In this document: positions 24,166 through 31,767 of the stretch, in pieces
Position numbering within the stretch: position 1 is the first letter of the stretch
Layout: the number at the start of each line of letters is the position of its first letter
From: Gemmatimonadota bacterium
GTDB lineage: Bacteria; Gemmatimonadota; Gemmatimonadetes; Gemmatimonadales; GWC2-71-9
Assembly: GCA_003220955.1 (NCBI GenBank)
Contig: QHTW01000048.1
Span: 1 to 32,510, forward strand
Length of the DNA: 32,510 bases
Direction: 5' to 3'
Position numbers and translations under genes: made by a program
The notes under the pieces: generated by a model
The model's database searches: none
Seen by the model: only the letters and a program-made list of their open reading frames with translations
What the model was told of the DNA's origin: nothing

Positions 24166-24933
24166 GTGTTGCACCCCTCGCACTTCTCGAGCTCGCCTGC
24201 CGGCGCCGCAGAGCTCACACGCCAGCGCTTGATTCGCGCCGCCCTGGAGTTGTTCACGACCCGCGGCTACCACGACACCACGACGGCCCAAATCGCCAAG
24301 AAGGCCGGGATCGCCGAGGGGACGATTTACCGCCATTTCGCCAGCAAGCAGCAATTGATGAACGAGCTGTATCGCGCCGCCCAACGGTGGGCTACGAAGT
24401 TGGTCCAGGAGACCGCTCGCGATCCGGAGGCGCGAACGGCCCGCGCCCAACTGATGGCCGTCGCGCACGGTTTGTTCCAGGGGGCGGCGGAGGACACGGC
24501 AGTCGTCAAGCTCGGATTGCTGGAGCGGCTCGAAGCGGTGATCGATGATGAGAGCCGCAAGACAGCGCGGGAGTTTCGGTTGGCGCTCGAGCGGATCGTC
24601 GCCGAAGGCAAAGCTCAGGGTGCAGTACGAACGGGTGCGGTCGAGATCTGGGCGGGGGTCTGGCTGGCGACGATCAGCCACGCGTTAGAGAAGATCGTTG
24701 CCGGCGACTGGAAACCGGGAGATGCCGGCGTGCGATTGGTGATATTAGCGTGTGAGCGATGGGCCCCACTTCGCGACAAAACAAGGCAGTCGCTCCGCGG
24801 GGCCCATCGCTCCCACGTTTTTAGGCACGACGTAATTCGAACAACGCAATCTCTGGCGGCACGAAAACGCGTAGCGGCACCCCGACCACGCCAATTCCCC
24901 TGCTCACGTACAGCTGGCTGTTTCCCTGTGTGA
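24166..24933 (+). CDS. TetR-family transcriptional regulator with an over-extended C-terminus
   Basis: The N-terminal helix-turn-helix spans about residues 20-65 from the GTG at 24166, with TTAQIAKKAGIAEGTIYRHF as the DNA-binding core. A helical ligand domain follows to about residue 200. It probably represses itself and perhaps the divergent dehydrogenase gene. The start is uncertain: a TTG at 24121 is also in frame, but 24166 gives the usual short lead. The natural domain ends near ACERWAPLRD, yet the frame continues through a perfect terminator hairpin and 113 bases antisense to the phosphoesterase gene before a TGA. The tail after about residue 205 has no regulator features. A lost stop codon or a frameshift near 24751 is likely. 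Confidence 0.85.
   Translation: MLHPSHFSSSPAGAAELTRQRLIRAALELFTTRGYHDTTTAQIAKKAGIAEGTIYRHFASKQQLMNELYRAAQRWATKLVQETARDPEARTARAQLMAVAHGLFQGAAEDTAVVKLGLLERLEAVIDDESRKTAREFRLALERIVAEGKAQGAVRTGAVEIWAGVWLATISHALEKIVAGDWKPGDAGVRLVILACERWAPLRDKTRQSLRGAHRSHVFRHDVIRTTQSLAARKRVAAPRPRQFPCSRTAGCFPV
24749..24822. terminator. Rho-independent terminator hairpin between TetR and phosphoesterase genes
   Basis: GAGCGATGGGCCCC (24754-24767) is perfectly complementary to 24799-24812. After one mismatch, CGTG (24749-24752) pairs with CACG (24814-24817). The 31-base loop contains an inner GCGAC/GTCGC stem. Five T follow at 24818-24822, fitting termination of the plus-strand TetR transcript. The hairpin lies wholly inside the TetR open frame. 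Confidence 0.8.
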
Positions 24934-26014
24934 AGTGCCCCATCACGTACTTCGTGATCAGGCGGCCTGGTGACCAGCCGACCACCGGCAGATAGAACTG
25001 GCCACCGTGGATGTGGCCCGCGAGCGTAAGGGGGATGCCGCGTGGTGCCGCGCCGTCAAACGCACCGGGGCGGTGAGCGAGCAGGATGCGGAACGCGTCT
25101 TTCGCGGGCGGCGTGAGCCGCAGCGCGGGCTCGAGGTCGTAGTCCTGGGGATCGTCCGCGTGCCAGTTGCGCGGGTCGTCAATGCCGATGAGCGCGAGCG
25201 CGGCGCCGTCCCGCTCGATGACGTGCGCGCCATTCTTCACGAACACCTGCCCCGCGTCGCGCACGCCACGAATCACGGCGTCCTCGCCCGTGTAGCGATC
25301 GTGATTGCCCAGGACAGTCACCACGCCGAGCGGAGCGCGCAGGTCGCGAAACGCTCGCACATAGTCCGAGATATACGATTGCGAGATGTCGATCATGTCG
25401 CCGGTCTGCACGATCAGATCGGCGCCGAGGGCGTTCGTCTGCGCGACGATGGCCCGCATTTTCGCTTCGGACATGTGAATGCCGGCGTGCACATCGGAGA
25501 GATGCGCGATGCGGAGCCCGTCGAGCCCGGCCGGCAGATTCGGAAATACCAGCGCGCGGCGCGTGACCTTCGGGAGGCGCTCGGCGCTCCAGATGCCGTA
25601 CGCCGACACGCCGAGTCCCACGACGGCATATGCGTAGGTCGCGCGTGCGAGGAACTGTCGACGCGACATGGCGGTTGGGCGGTTGAGCGGCTCGGCGGTT
25701 GGAGAGTGGCGCAGTTTTCCAACCGCCCAACCGCCGAACCACCAAACCGCCTTCGTGAGTATGTAAAGCGCAACCAGCCCACAGAAAATCCAGCCGAGCA
25801 GCTGCCAGGCGATCCACGGCGCAATGTAGGGAACACGACTGATCCCCCACAGACTGCCGGAGAACATCCGCACGGCGACGATGCCCCACGGGATGTTGAA
25901 GACGACGAACACGACGGTGAGCCAGCGCCGCGCCGAGAGCGGCAGGCGCTCACGCAGATAGAGGAATAGCAGTATTTGAGGCGCCGCGAACAGCAAAAGG
26001 TAGATTAGGGCCAT
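24821..26014 (-). CDS. Membrane-anchored metallophosphoesterase (YkuE/YaeI-like)
   Basis: The 397-residue protein has three to four membrane segments in residues 2-92 and then a twin-arginine-like SRRQFLARA (117-125) with a further hydrophobic stretch. A calcineurin-type metallophosphoesterase domain follows. Its metal ligands are complete: D174 and H176 (SDVHAG), D206 (QTGDMID), N237-H238-D239 (GNHD), H314 and GHIH (333-336). Relatives cleave phosphodiester or pyrophosphate bonds of lipids; the substrate here is unknown. Residues 88-115, the linker between the two parts, are encoded by an inverted repeat of 8-bp units. The start codon overlaps the divergent S41 gene start as CATG. Confidence 0.9.
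   Translation of the reverse strand: MALIYLLLFAAPQILLFLYLRERLPLSARRWLTVVFVVFNIPWGIVAVRMFSGSLWGISRVPYIAPWIAWQLLGWIFCGLVALYILTKAVWWFGGWAVGKLRHSPTAEPLNRPTAMSRRQFLARATYAYAVVGLGVSAYGIWSAERLPKVTRRALVFPNLPAGLDGLRIAHLSDVHAGIHMSEAKMRAIVAQTNALGADLIVQTGDMIDISQSYISDYVRAFRDLRAPLGVVTVLGNHDRYTGEDAVIRGVRDAGQVFVKNGAHVIERDGAALALIGIDDPRNWHADDPQDYDLEPALRLTPPAKDAFRILLAHRPGAFDGAAPRGIPLTLAGHIHGGQFYLPVVGWSPGRLITKYVMGHFTQGNSQLYVSRGIGVVGVPLRVFVPPEIALFELRRA
25670..25751. repeat. Inverted repeat built from 8-bp GGCGGTTG units (element A)
   Basis: The left arm, 25670-25702, is four tandem 8-bp units (GGCGGTTG twice, AGCGGCTC, GGCGGTTG). The right arm, 25719-25751, is the same motif in reverse complement. The 33-base arms match at 27 positions with a 16-base loop. 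The element lies inside the metallophosphoesterase gene and encodes its inter-domain linker, ending directly before M116. A second element with the same architecture is at 27984-28080. The unit recalls REP-like dispersed repeats, but no known family was recognised. Confidence 0.85.
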
Positions 26015-27311
26015 GTCATCCCGTACGCTGACGTTTTTTGGCTTGTTCCCCGCGCTTCTCGGCGCCCAGCGACCCGCGAGTGTCGATCGACAACTGGCGG
26101 CCGCTGGTCTGTGGGCCGAAGCACGCTACAACTATGCCTACTGGGACGTCGTCCGCGCGAATTGGGACTCCGCGTTCGCTGCGACGGTCACCTTTACAGA
26201 AGCGCGGCCCGCGCCGAGCGACTTGCAATTCCTTCGGCGGCTGCGGCGCTGGGGCGCGCTGCTCAATGACGGCCAGCTCGAGCTGCTCGCGCCGGCCGCC
26301 GTGGCGAACCGCATCGCGCGACCACCCCTGGCGCTGCGCAGCATCGAGCGCCGGCCATTCATCATCGACTACGTCGTCAACGACGAGATGCGCGTGGCGC
26401 GACCCGAGCGGTTGGCGGAGATCCTGGCGGTCCAGGGCATCCCTGCCGCCGCGTGGATTCGCGACTCGGTCGTGCCGGAAGTCGCCGCAACCAACGAGGC
26501 GAGCCGCTGGGAGCGCGCCGTCGCGCAGATGCTCGACGGTGAGCGCGGCACGGCGCTGCACCTCCTGCTGCGACTCCCGGGCGGTGCCGAGCGCGGCGCG
26601 AGCGTCACACGCACGCTGGCGTTGACCGCGCGGTCGTCGCTCGACCGCGCCGCGCTCGAAGCCGATACCCTGCCCGACGGCGTGATCTGGATGCGCGTGA
26701 ACTCCCTCGCCGATCCGGATGTCCTCAGCCTGTTCGATCGCTCCGTCGGCAACGCGGCGCGCGAAGGACCACGCCATCGCGGCTTGATTCTGGATCTTCG
26801 GGAGACCACCTGGACCCCACACGAGCGGGATCAAGGCTACGCGCTGCTGCTCTCGCGCCTCATCGACCGCCCGTTCCTTACCGCCCAGCGTCGCAAGGCG
26901 CGCTACAGCCTCGACTCGCTCGCCTGGGCCGGCACGCCGCCCGACACGATCTGGCCACCGCCGCGGCGCGAGCGGATCGCGTACAGCGGCCCAATCGTCG
27001 TGCTCTGCTCGCCGCGCACGGCCGGCGCCGCGGAAGACTTCGTCGTCGCATTTCGGGCGGGCGGGCGCGGTCCGATCATCGGCGAGCGGACGGCCGGGAG
27101 CACGGGACAGACGGCGGTGCTGCCGCTCGCGCCCGGATGGAAGATCCGCCTGACCGTGTCGCGCGACGCGTTCCCCGACGGCAAGGAATTCGTGGGCACC
27201 GGGATCGCGCCCGACATCCCGGTGGACGTGCGCGTCGAGGACGTGCTCGCCGGGCGAGATGCGGCGTTGGATCGCGCGCGCGCCTACCTCAGCGAAACGG
27301 CCCGGCGCTAG
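26013..27311 (+). CDS. Exported S41-family peptidase homologue, catalytic serine replaced by glycine
   Basis: The 432-residue protein has a signal peptide (about 1-18, ending LLGA-Q), a helical N-terminal region and an S41 (tail-specific/tricorn-like) core at about 215-420. Family landmarks include a GLILDLRE-type strand near 255, IVVLCSPRTAG near 330, GERTAGSTGQ near 355 and the PDGKEFVGTGIAPDIPV end. Active relatives read RTxSAAEDF at the nucleophile; here it is RTAGAAEDF, so the serine position is G338 (codon GGC, one base from AGC). It may be an inactive binding protein or a recently damaged enzyme. Its ATG overlaps the start of the divergent phosphoesterase, and its TAG overlaps the convergent hydrolase stop. 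Confidence 0.85.
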   Translation: MSSRTLTFFGLFPALLGAQRPASVDRQLAAAGLWAEARYNYAYWDVVRANWDSAFAATVTFTEARPAPSDLQFLRRLRRWGALLNDGQLELLAPAAVANRIARPPLALRSIERRPFIIDYVVNDEMRVARPERLAEILAVQGIPAAAWIRDSVVPEVAATNEASRWERAVAQMLDGERGTALHLLLRLPGGAERGASVTRTLALTARSSLDRAALEADTLPDGVIWMRVNSLADPDVLSLFDRSVGNAAREGPRHRGLILDLRETTWTPHERDQGYALLLSRLIDRPFLTAQRRKARYSLDSLAWAGTPPDTIWPPPRRERIAYSGPIVVLCSPRTAGAAEDFVVAFRAGGRGPIIGERTAGSTGQTAVLPLAPGWKIRLTVSRDAFPDGKEFVGTGIAPDIPVDVRVEDVLAGRDAALDRARAYLSETARR

Positions 27312-28087
27312 GTCTTCAGCTGCGCGCGGAAGAAGCTGATCACCGCGCGCCACGCGCTGTCGGCGACTTCCGGTTTCTCGCGCGTGCGCAGAAAGCCGTG
27401 CCCGACCCCCGGATAGACGGTGTACGGGTAGGCCTTGCCGGCAGCCCGCATCGCCGCCGCGGCGTCCGGTAGTCCCGCGTCGATGCGCGCGTCGTTCTCG
27501 GCATACACGCCGAGCCCCTTCGCGCGAATCTTCGGTATATCGGCGGTGTTGGGCGCAGGACCATAGCAGACCACAAAGGCTTTCAATTCAGGCGCATTCG
27601 TCGCGTACCGGAAACTTTGCCCGCCGCCCCAGCAGAAGCCGATGACCCCGACGTCGCTCGCACGGGCGGCCTTCACGGTCTTTAGAAAGGCGCGCGTCGC
27701 CTCGAGATCGGCCGTTATGGTATCGGGGTTCAGCGTTGCGATCAGTTTGCGCGCGGAATCTTGCGACGCCGGCGTACCACCGCGGTGCGACAACAAGTCG
27801 GGCGCAATCGCGACGAAGCCGTCCTTGGCGAGCTGCTCGATTGTCTGCTTGATAAAGTCCGACATGCCGAAGATCTCGTGGATGACGATCACCGCCGGCG
27901 CCGGCTGCGGGCGCTCCGGATACGCGATGTACGCGGTCACCGTGTCTTTGCCGTTGAGGAACTTCACGTACTCGGAGTGGATGTCGGTTAGGCGGTTAGA
28001 CGGGTAGGCGGTTAGCACAAACCCGACCAACCCCGCCGCCGCGACGAAACCGCTAACCTTCCAACCGTCTAGCCGCCTAGCGCCCAT
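27308..28087 (-). CDS. Exported dienelactone-hydrolase-family esterase
   Basis: The 259-residue alpha/beta hydrolase has the cysteine nucleophile C152 in GFCWGGG, E71 in HEIFG, D199 in AENDA and H230 in GVGHGF: the full dienelactone hydrolase set. It begins with a signal-peptide-like stretch (basic MGARRLDGWK, then hydrophobic to about residue 27). Residues 3-34 are encoded by an inverted repeat of 8-bp units, which also supplies the stop codon of the upstream sugar dehydrogenase gene; the two genes overlap by 11 bases. Secreted relatives usually have a different signal peptide before EYVKF, so the repeat seems to have replaced it. The substrate is unknown; simple esters or lactones are likely. 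Confidence 0.88.
   Translation of the reverse strand: MGARRLDGWKVSGFVAAAGLVGFVLTAYPSNRLTDIHSEYVKFLNGKDTVTAYIAYPERPQPAPAVIVIHEIFGMSDFIKQTIEQLAKDGFVAIAPDLLSHRGGTPASQDSARKLIATLNPDTITADLEATRAFLKTVKAARASDVGVIGFCWGGGQSFRYATNAPELKAFVVCYGPAPNTADIPKIRAKGLGVYAENDARIDAGLPDAAAAMRAAGKAYPYTVYPGVGHGFLRTREKPEVADSAWRAVISFFRAQLKT
27984..28080. repeat. Inverted repeat built from 8-bp GCGGTTAG units (element B)
   Basis: Four 8-bp units run from 27984 to 28015 (TCGGTTAG, GCGGTTAG, ACGGGTAG, GCGGTTAG). Reverse-complement units run from about 28046 to 28080. The best 29-base arms, 27988-28016 and 28052-28080, match at 23 positions with a 35-base loop. The element forms the signal-peptide codons of the dienelactone hydrolase gene and the last codon and stop of the sugar dehydrogenase gene. 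It shares its unit and layout with element A at 25670-25751. Confidence 0.85.
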
Positions 28088-29147
28088 AGCTCACCCTCCA
28101 GATTTTGCCGCCCATGTCATCACTCACCAGCAGCGATCCGTCCGGCAATACGAGCAAGCCGACGGGCCGTCCCCAGCGACTGCCATCGGGACGTTGCCAG
28201 CCGACGATGAAATCCTCGACGCCGGCGCTGTCGACCTCCACCCGTACGACTTTTGCGCTCGTGGGAACGCTGCGGTTCCACGAGCCGTGCAGCGTGACAA
28301 ACGCATCGCCGCGATACTCGGCGGGGAACTGCGTTCCCGTGTAGAACGCGATGCCGAGCGGCGCGGAGTGCGCCTGGATCGTGATCGCCGGCGGCTCGAC
28401 AGTCGAGCAGTTCGCCGAACCGTACTCGGGATTCGGCTTGCCGGGGAGATAACACTCCGGCCAGCCGTAGTTGCGACCGTCTTTGATGATGTTGATGTGC
28501 TCGGGCGGTGCGTCATCGCCGAGGTTGTCGCGGTCGTTGTTGCCGCCCCACAGCTCGCCCGTTTTCGGGTTGAATGCCAAGCCGACCGTGTTACGCAGCC
28601 CCCGCGCGAATATCCGGCCCCCCGAAGCGTCGGCGTTGAACTGCGTCACGGCCGCCCGCATTGAGTCACGCTCGTCGCAGACATTGCATGAGGACCCGAC
28701 CGCTACGTACAGCTTGCCGTCCGGACCGAACACGATCGTCCGGGTCGAATGACCGCTGCGTGGCAAGCGCAGCAGCGTCTTTGGCTCACGGACGCCCGGA
28801 TCGTAACGAACGAGCTCGAGCTCCCCGGCGACGTACATGGTGTCGCCGCGGAAGGCGATGCCGAAGGCGCCTTTCAGTCCGCTCGCGACCGTCACCACGC
28901 TGTCGCGGACACCATCGTGATTCGCGTCGATGAGCTTGACGACCAGACCGGACCCCGGCTGCGAGGCATAGACCACGTTGCCCGGGCCGAGCGTCATGAA
29001 GCGGACGTTCGGGAGATTCTCGGCGAATACGGCGATCTTGAACCCGGGCGGTACGCGGAGCGCGTCGTCGCTCCTTGCTTGACTCCGGGCGGGAGCTCCG
29101 CCGCAGGCGACGGCGATGACGGCGGCGAACAAGGCACGTAGACGCAT
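28077..29147 (-). CDS. PQQ-dependent aldose sugar dehydrogenase-like lipoprotein
   Basis: The 356-residue protein has a signal sequence with a probable lipobox (VAC at 13-15), so it is likely an outer- or inner-membrane lipoprotein facing the periplasm. The rest is a six-bladed soluble-glucose-dehydrogenase/sorbosone-dehydrogenase propeller. PGFKIAVFAENLPN opens it, DANHDGVRDS resembles a calcium loop, GLRNTVGLAFNP and NYGWPECY are family signatures, and GGKIWRVSYGR closes it. Relatives use PQQ to oxidise sugars to lactones, and a dienelactone-type hydrolase follows directly, so lactone opening is an attractive link by inference. An excellent GGAGGT site (29153-29158) lies over the upstream stop codon. 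Confidence 0.88.
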   Translation of the reverse strand: MRLRALFAAVIAVACGGAPARSQARSDDALRVPPGFKIAVFAENLPNVRFMTLGPGNVVYASQPGSGLVVKLIDANHDGVRDSVVTVASGLKGAFGIAFRGDTMYVAGELELVRYDPGVREPKTLLRLPRSGHSTRTIVFGPDGKLYVAVGSSCNVCDERDSMRAAVTQFNADASGGRIFARGLRNTVGLAFNPKTGELWGGNNDRDNLGDDAPPEHINIIKDGRNYGWPECYLPGKPNPEYGSANCSTVEPPAITIQAHSAPLGIAFYTGTQFPAEYRGDAFVTLHGSWNRSVPTSAKVVRVEVDSAGVEDFIVGWQRPDGSRWGRPVGLLVLPDGSLLVSDDMGGKIWRVSYGR

Positions 29148-29150
29148 TCG

Positions 29151-30701
29151 TTACCTCCGACCGATGGCGGTGACTCGCAACAGGAGTCTGCCGTCCGGGT
29201 CCACTCGAACCTCGGTAGGCGCAAACGGCAGATCGACACGAGCAGACGTGGCGCGGCTTCCTTCGCTCACCGTGACAGTGCGGCGCACGTTCGCGCCGTT
29301 CGCTCTTCGGAACTCGAGCGTCAGCTCCGGGAGTCGGAACAGGCCCCACTCAGGTTTTTGGTGTTGGGTGATACCCAGAACCACTTTCCTCGCTCCCGCC
29401 TCGTATTGCCACGTCACGTCGAGCTGTGTATACCCCGGTTGGTGCAGCCATTGGTGGAAGAACCAACCAAGATCCGCTCGGGCTTCCTTCTCCATTACGC
29501 GCTGGAAGTCCTCACTCGTTGCGGTAGAGTCGCGGTAGGTACGGTAGTAGGCTCGGAGCCCGCGGAAGAAGGCCGAATCGCCGATCGTGCCGCGGAGCAT
29601 GTGCAGCACCCATGCACCTTTGGCATACCCCGAGTCCACGATCGGCCGGTCGGTGACCGCGGATTTGAAGTAATTCTCGGCGTTCGCGCGCATGACGTTT
29701 GCCAATACCGAGTCGCCGTCCAGCGCGGCGCCTATGACGCCATCGAAGTAGGTCGCGAAGCCTTCAGAGAGCCAGATATCGGGCCAGTCGCGTTCTGTGA
29801 CGGCGTCGCCGAACCACTGGTGCGAAGTCTCGTGCCGCACGACGCCCTCGCCCATCCTGCGCTCTACGTACGGCTTCTCCGCATAGAAGATGGCGCTCGA
29901 GTTCTCCATGCCGCCGAATTTCGTGGATGACTGCACCTGGGCGAGCTTCTCGTAGGGGAACGGCCCGATGAGTCGCTGCATCACCTCGACGATCTCGGTG
30001 GCGCGACGAAACGGACCCGAGTCGGCGTATGCCGAGTCCTCAGGATAGGTCCAAACTTCGATGGGGATCGTGTCGCGGCCGTTGATCGCGGGCCGGTGCG
30101 TTGAGACCGTGAACTCGCCGGCGCCGATGACCATCGTATATGTCGGGATCGGATGGGATTCGGTCCACATCCCCGAAGTCGAAGTCTTGCCATTTGCAAC
30201 GACTCGCCACGATGGCGGAGCCGTGATGTTGAACATGACGCGGGCCTTGTCCGACGGGTGGTCGAGCGTGGGAATCCAGAACCGCGCTCGCTCCGGCCAG
30301 TTGTCCGCAAACGCGACGCGGCGTCGCCGCGCGCTCGGCCCGATGATCAATCCATCTTGTGGGCTCCCGTGATATCGGATCATCAAACCAGCGGTAGGTT
30401 CCCCGTCTGTGGGGACGGAAATGATCCGGCCGTCATAGTGAAACGAAATCGGTGTACTGTGATCGTCGCCATCCACGCGCGAGACGGAATCGATCTGCAT
30501 CCCGACGAGGTTCAGCCGGATGGTGTCCTCGCCCGATGGTCGTACAAGTATGCCCGTGCGGCCGCTGATGACGGTTCCCGTATCTGGAATCGTCAAGTAC
30601 ACGAAATAGCGAAGAGCATCACTGGGCCGCTGTTGAGCTAGAGTGTTCCCTGCTCCGAAGAGCGCCAACAATAGGCTACCGACCGTTCGCATACACTCCA
30701 T
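29151..30701 (-). CDS. Exported M1-family zinc aminopeptidase
   Basis: The 516-residue protein has a signal peptide (ending TLAQ-Q near residue 24), an M1 N-terminal beta domain (about 30-205) and a thermolysin-like catalytic domain. The exopeptidase motif reads GGMEN (263-267) instead of the usual GAMEN. The zinc site is H290-E291-x-x-H294 with E313 in LSEGFATYF, and a catalytic Tyr is expected near YRTYRD. The C-terminal domain is shortened to a beta sandwich ending near residue 510. It should remove N-terminal residues from peptides in the periplasm. The start at 30701 has AGGGAG upstream; an ATG at 30692 is an alternative. It overlaps the preceding E1 gene by 26 bases. Confidence 0.92.
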   Translation of the reverse strand: MECMRTVGSLLLALFGAGNTLAQQRPSDALRYFVYLTIPDTGTVISGRTGILVRPSGEDTIRLNLVGMQIDSVSRVDGDDHSTPISFHYDGRIISVPTDGEPTAGLMIRYHGSPQDGLIIGPSARRRRVAFADNWPERARFWIPTLDHPSDKARVMFNITAPPSWRVVANGKTSTSGMWTESHPIPTYTMVIGAGEFTVSTHRPAINGRDTIPIEVWTYPEDSAYADSGPFRRATEIVEVMQRLIGPFPYEKLAQVQSSTKFGGMENSSAIFYAEKPYVERRMGEGVVRHETSHQWFGDAVTERDWPDIWLSEGFATYFDGVIGAALDGDSVLANVMRANAENYFKSAVTDRPIVDSGYAKGAWVLHMLRGTIGDSAFFRGLRAYYRTYRDSTATSEDFQRVMEKEARADLGWFFHQWLHQPGYTQLDVTWQYEAGARKVVLGITQHQKPEWGLFRLPELTLEFRRANGANVRRTVTVSEGSRATSARVDLPFAPTEVRVDPDGRLLLRVTAIGRR

Positions 30702-31767
30702 CCAGCGCTGTCTCTCCCTTCGGCATCTTCTCCCGGCTCGCGATCGCCTCCTCGGCGGCCTTTGACACTCCCGCCGTCACCTCGGCCTCGATCTCGCCGA
30801 GCTGCTTGGCCTTCACGCCTTCTTCCTTCAAGTACTCCTCATAGAGCCCAACAGGATCGCGCTTGCCCCACGAGCGAAACAGCTCGGCCGGGAACGTCTC
30901 TCGCGCCTCGCGCTCGTCGTGCGTCGCGTGCCCGCCCATCCGGAACGTCTCCGCAATCAGTAGCGCCGGCCCGTTCCCGCTACGACACCGCTCGGCGGCC
31001 ATTCGTGTCGCCGCAAAGGCGTCGAGCACGTTGTTGCCGTCGAACGACACGCCCCACACGCCATAGCTCGCCGGCCAATCCTTGAAATCGGCGGGCAGAT
31101 GGTGCTGTTCGAGACGCGTGCCGAGCGCGACCTGGTTGTTCTCGATAATGAAGATGGCGGGGACACGCTGCACGGCGGCAAAGTTGGTGCCTTCGTGCGC
31201 CGCCGCGGTCTTCGTGGAACCATCACCAACCCACGTGAGCACCACGCGCGGCTCGCGCTTGAGCTTGAACGTGAGCGCGATCCCTGCAATGACGGGCACC
31301 ATGTCGCCGACGTGCGAGATCGGTTGGAGGACTCCTTGAGCGAACGATCCCACGTGCAGATCGCGTCCGGCGCTCGGCGAGTCTGCAGTGGCGAGATAGG
31401 CGCGCAGCATGTCGGCGATCGACATCCCCATTTCGCAGCACGCCGCGGCGTTGCGGATCATCGGGGCGACGATGTCGGTACCGCGCGCGAGCGCCTGTAC
31501 CGGCCCGACCGTCGTCGCTTCTTCACCGGTGCCGAGCCACGCTTTCGAGATGACGCCCGTGCGCACCCAACGCTTCAGCTCGATGTCGTGCAGTCGCGCG
31601 CGCAGCAGACCGCGATAAAGCTGGAGTTTGGCGTCAGGAGTCAGGGCTGATACGATCGAAGCGCGCTCGGGATCATTTTCGATCGTGGCTCGGAATGCCT
31701 TGACGAGCTTCAGGTCAGGCTTCCAGTCGACGTACTCCGGTGGGTCGAACGCGGGGAACCGCTTCAC
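30676..31767 (-). CDS. 2-oxoacid dehydrogenase E1 component, alpha subunit
   Basis: The 363-residue protein is a thiamine-diphosphate E1 alpha subunit of pyruvate or branched-chain 2-oxoacid dehydrogenase. The ThDP/magnesium motif starts with GDGSTKT (181-187) and closes with NN at 210-211. The loop RMGGHATHDERE near 275 corresponds to the conserved phosphorylation/substrate loop. The frame continues far upstream antisense to the amidohydrolase, but the GTG at 31765-31767, overlapping its TGA (GTGA), fits family length. An E1 beta gene would normally follow; instead an M1 peptidase gene does, so beta must be elsewhere. Substrate preference (branched-chain versus pyruvate) cannot be decided here. 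Confidence 0.9.
   Translation of the reverse strand: MKRFPAFDPPEYVDWKPDLKLVKAFRATIENDPERASIVSALTPDAKLQLYRGLLRARLHDIELKRWVRTGVISKAWLGTGEEATTVGPVQALARGTDIVAPMIRNAAACCEMGMSIADMLRAYLATADSPSAGRDLHVGSFAQGVLQPISHVGDMVPVIAGIALTFKLKREPRVVLTWVGDGSTKTAAAHEGTNFAAVQRVPAIFIIENNQVALGTRLEQHHLPADFKDWPASYGVWGVSFDGNNVLDAFAATRMAAERCRSGNGPALLIAETFRMGGHATHDEREARETFPAELFRSWGKRDPVGLYEEYLKEEGVKAKQLGEIEAEVTAGVSKAAEEAIASREKMPKGETALDGVYANGR

Noticed and set aside
26001..26006. TAGATT as a -10 element before the S41 gene
   Set aside because: The only -35-like sequence, TTGAGG, is 19 bases away; support is too weak to list.
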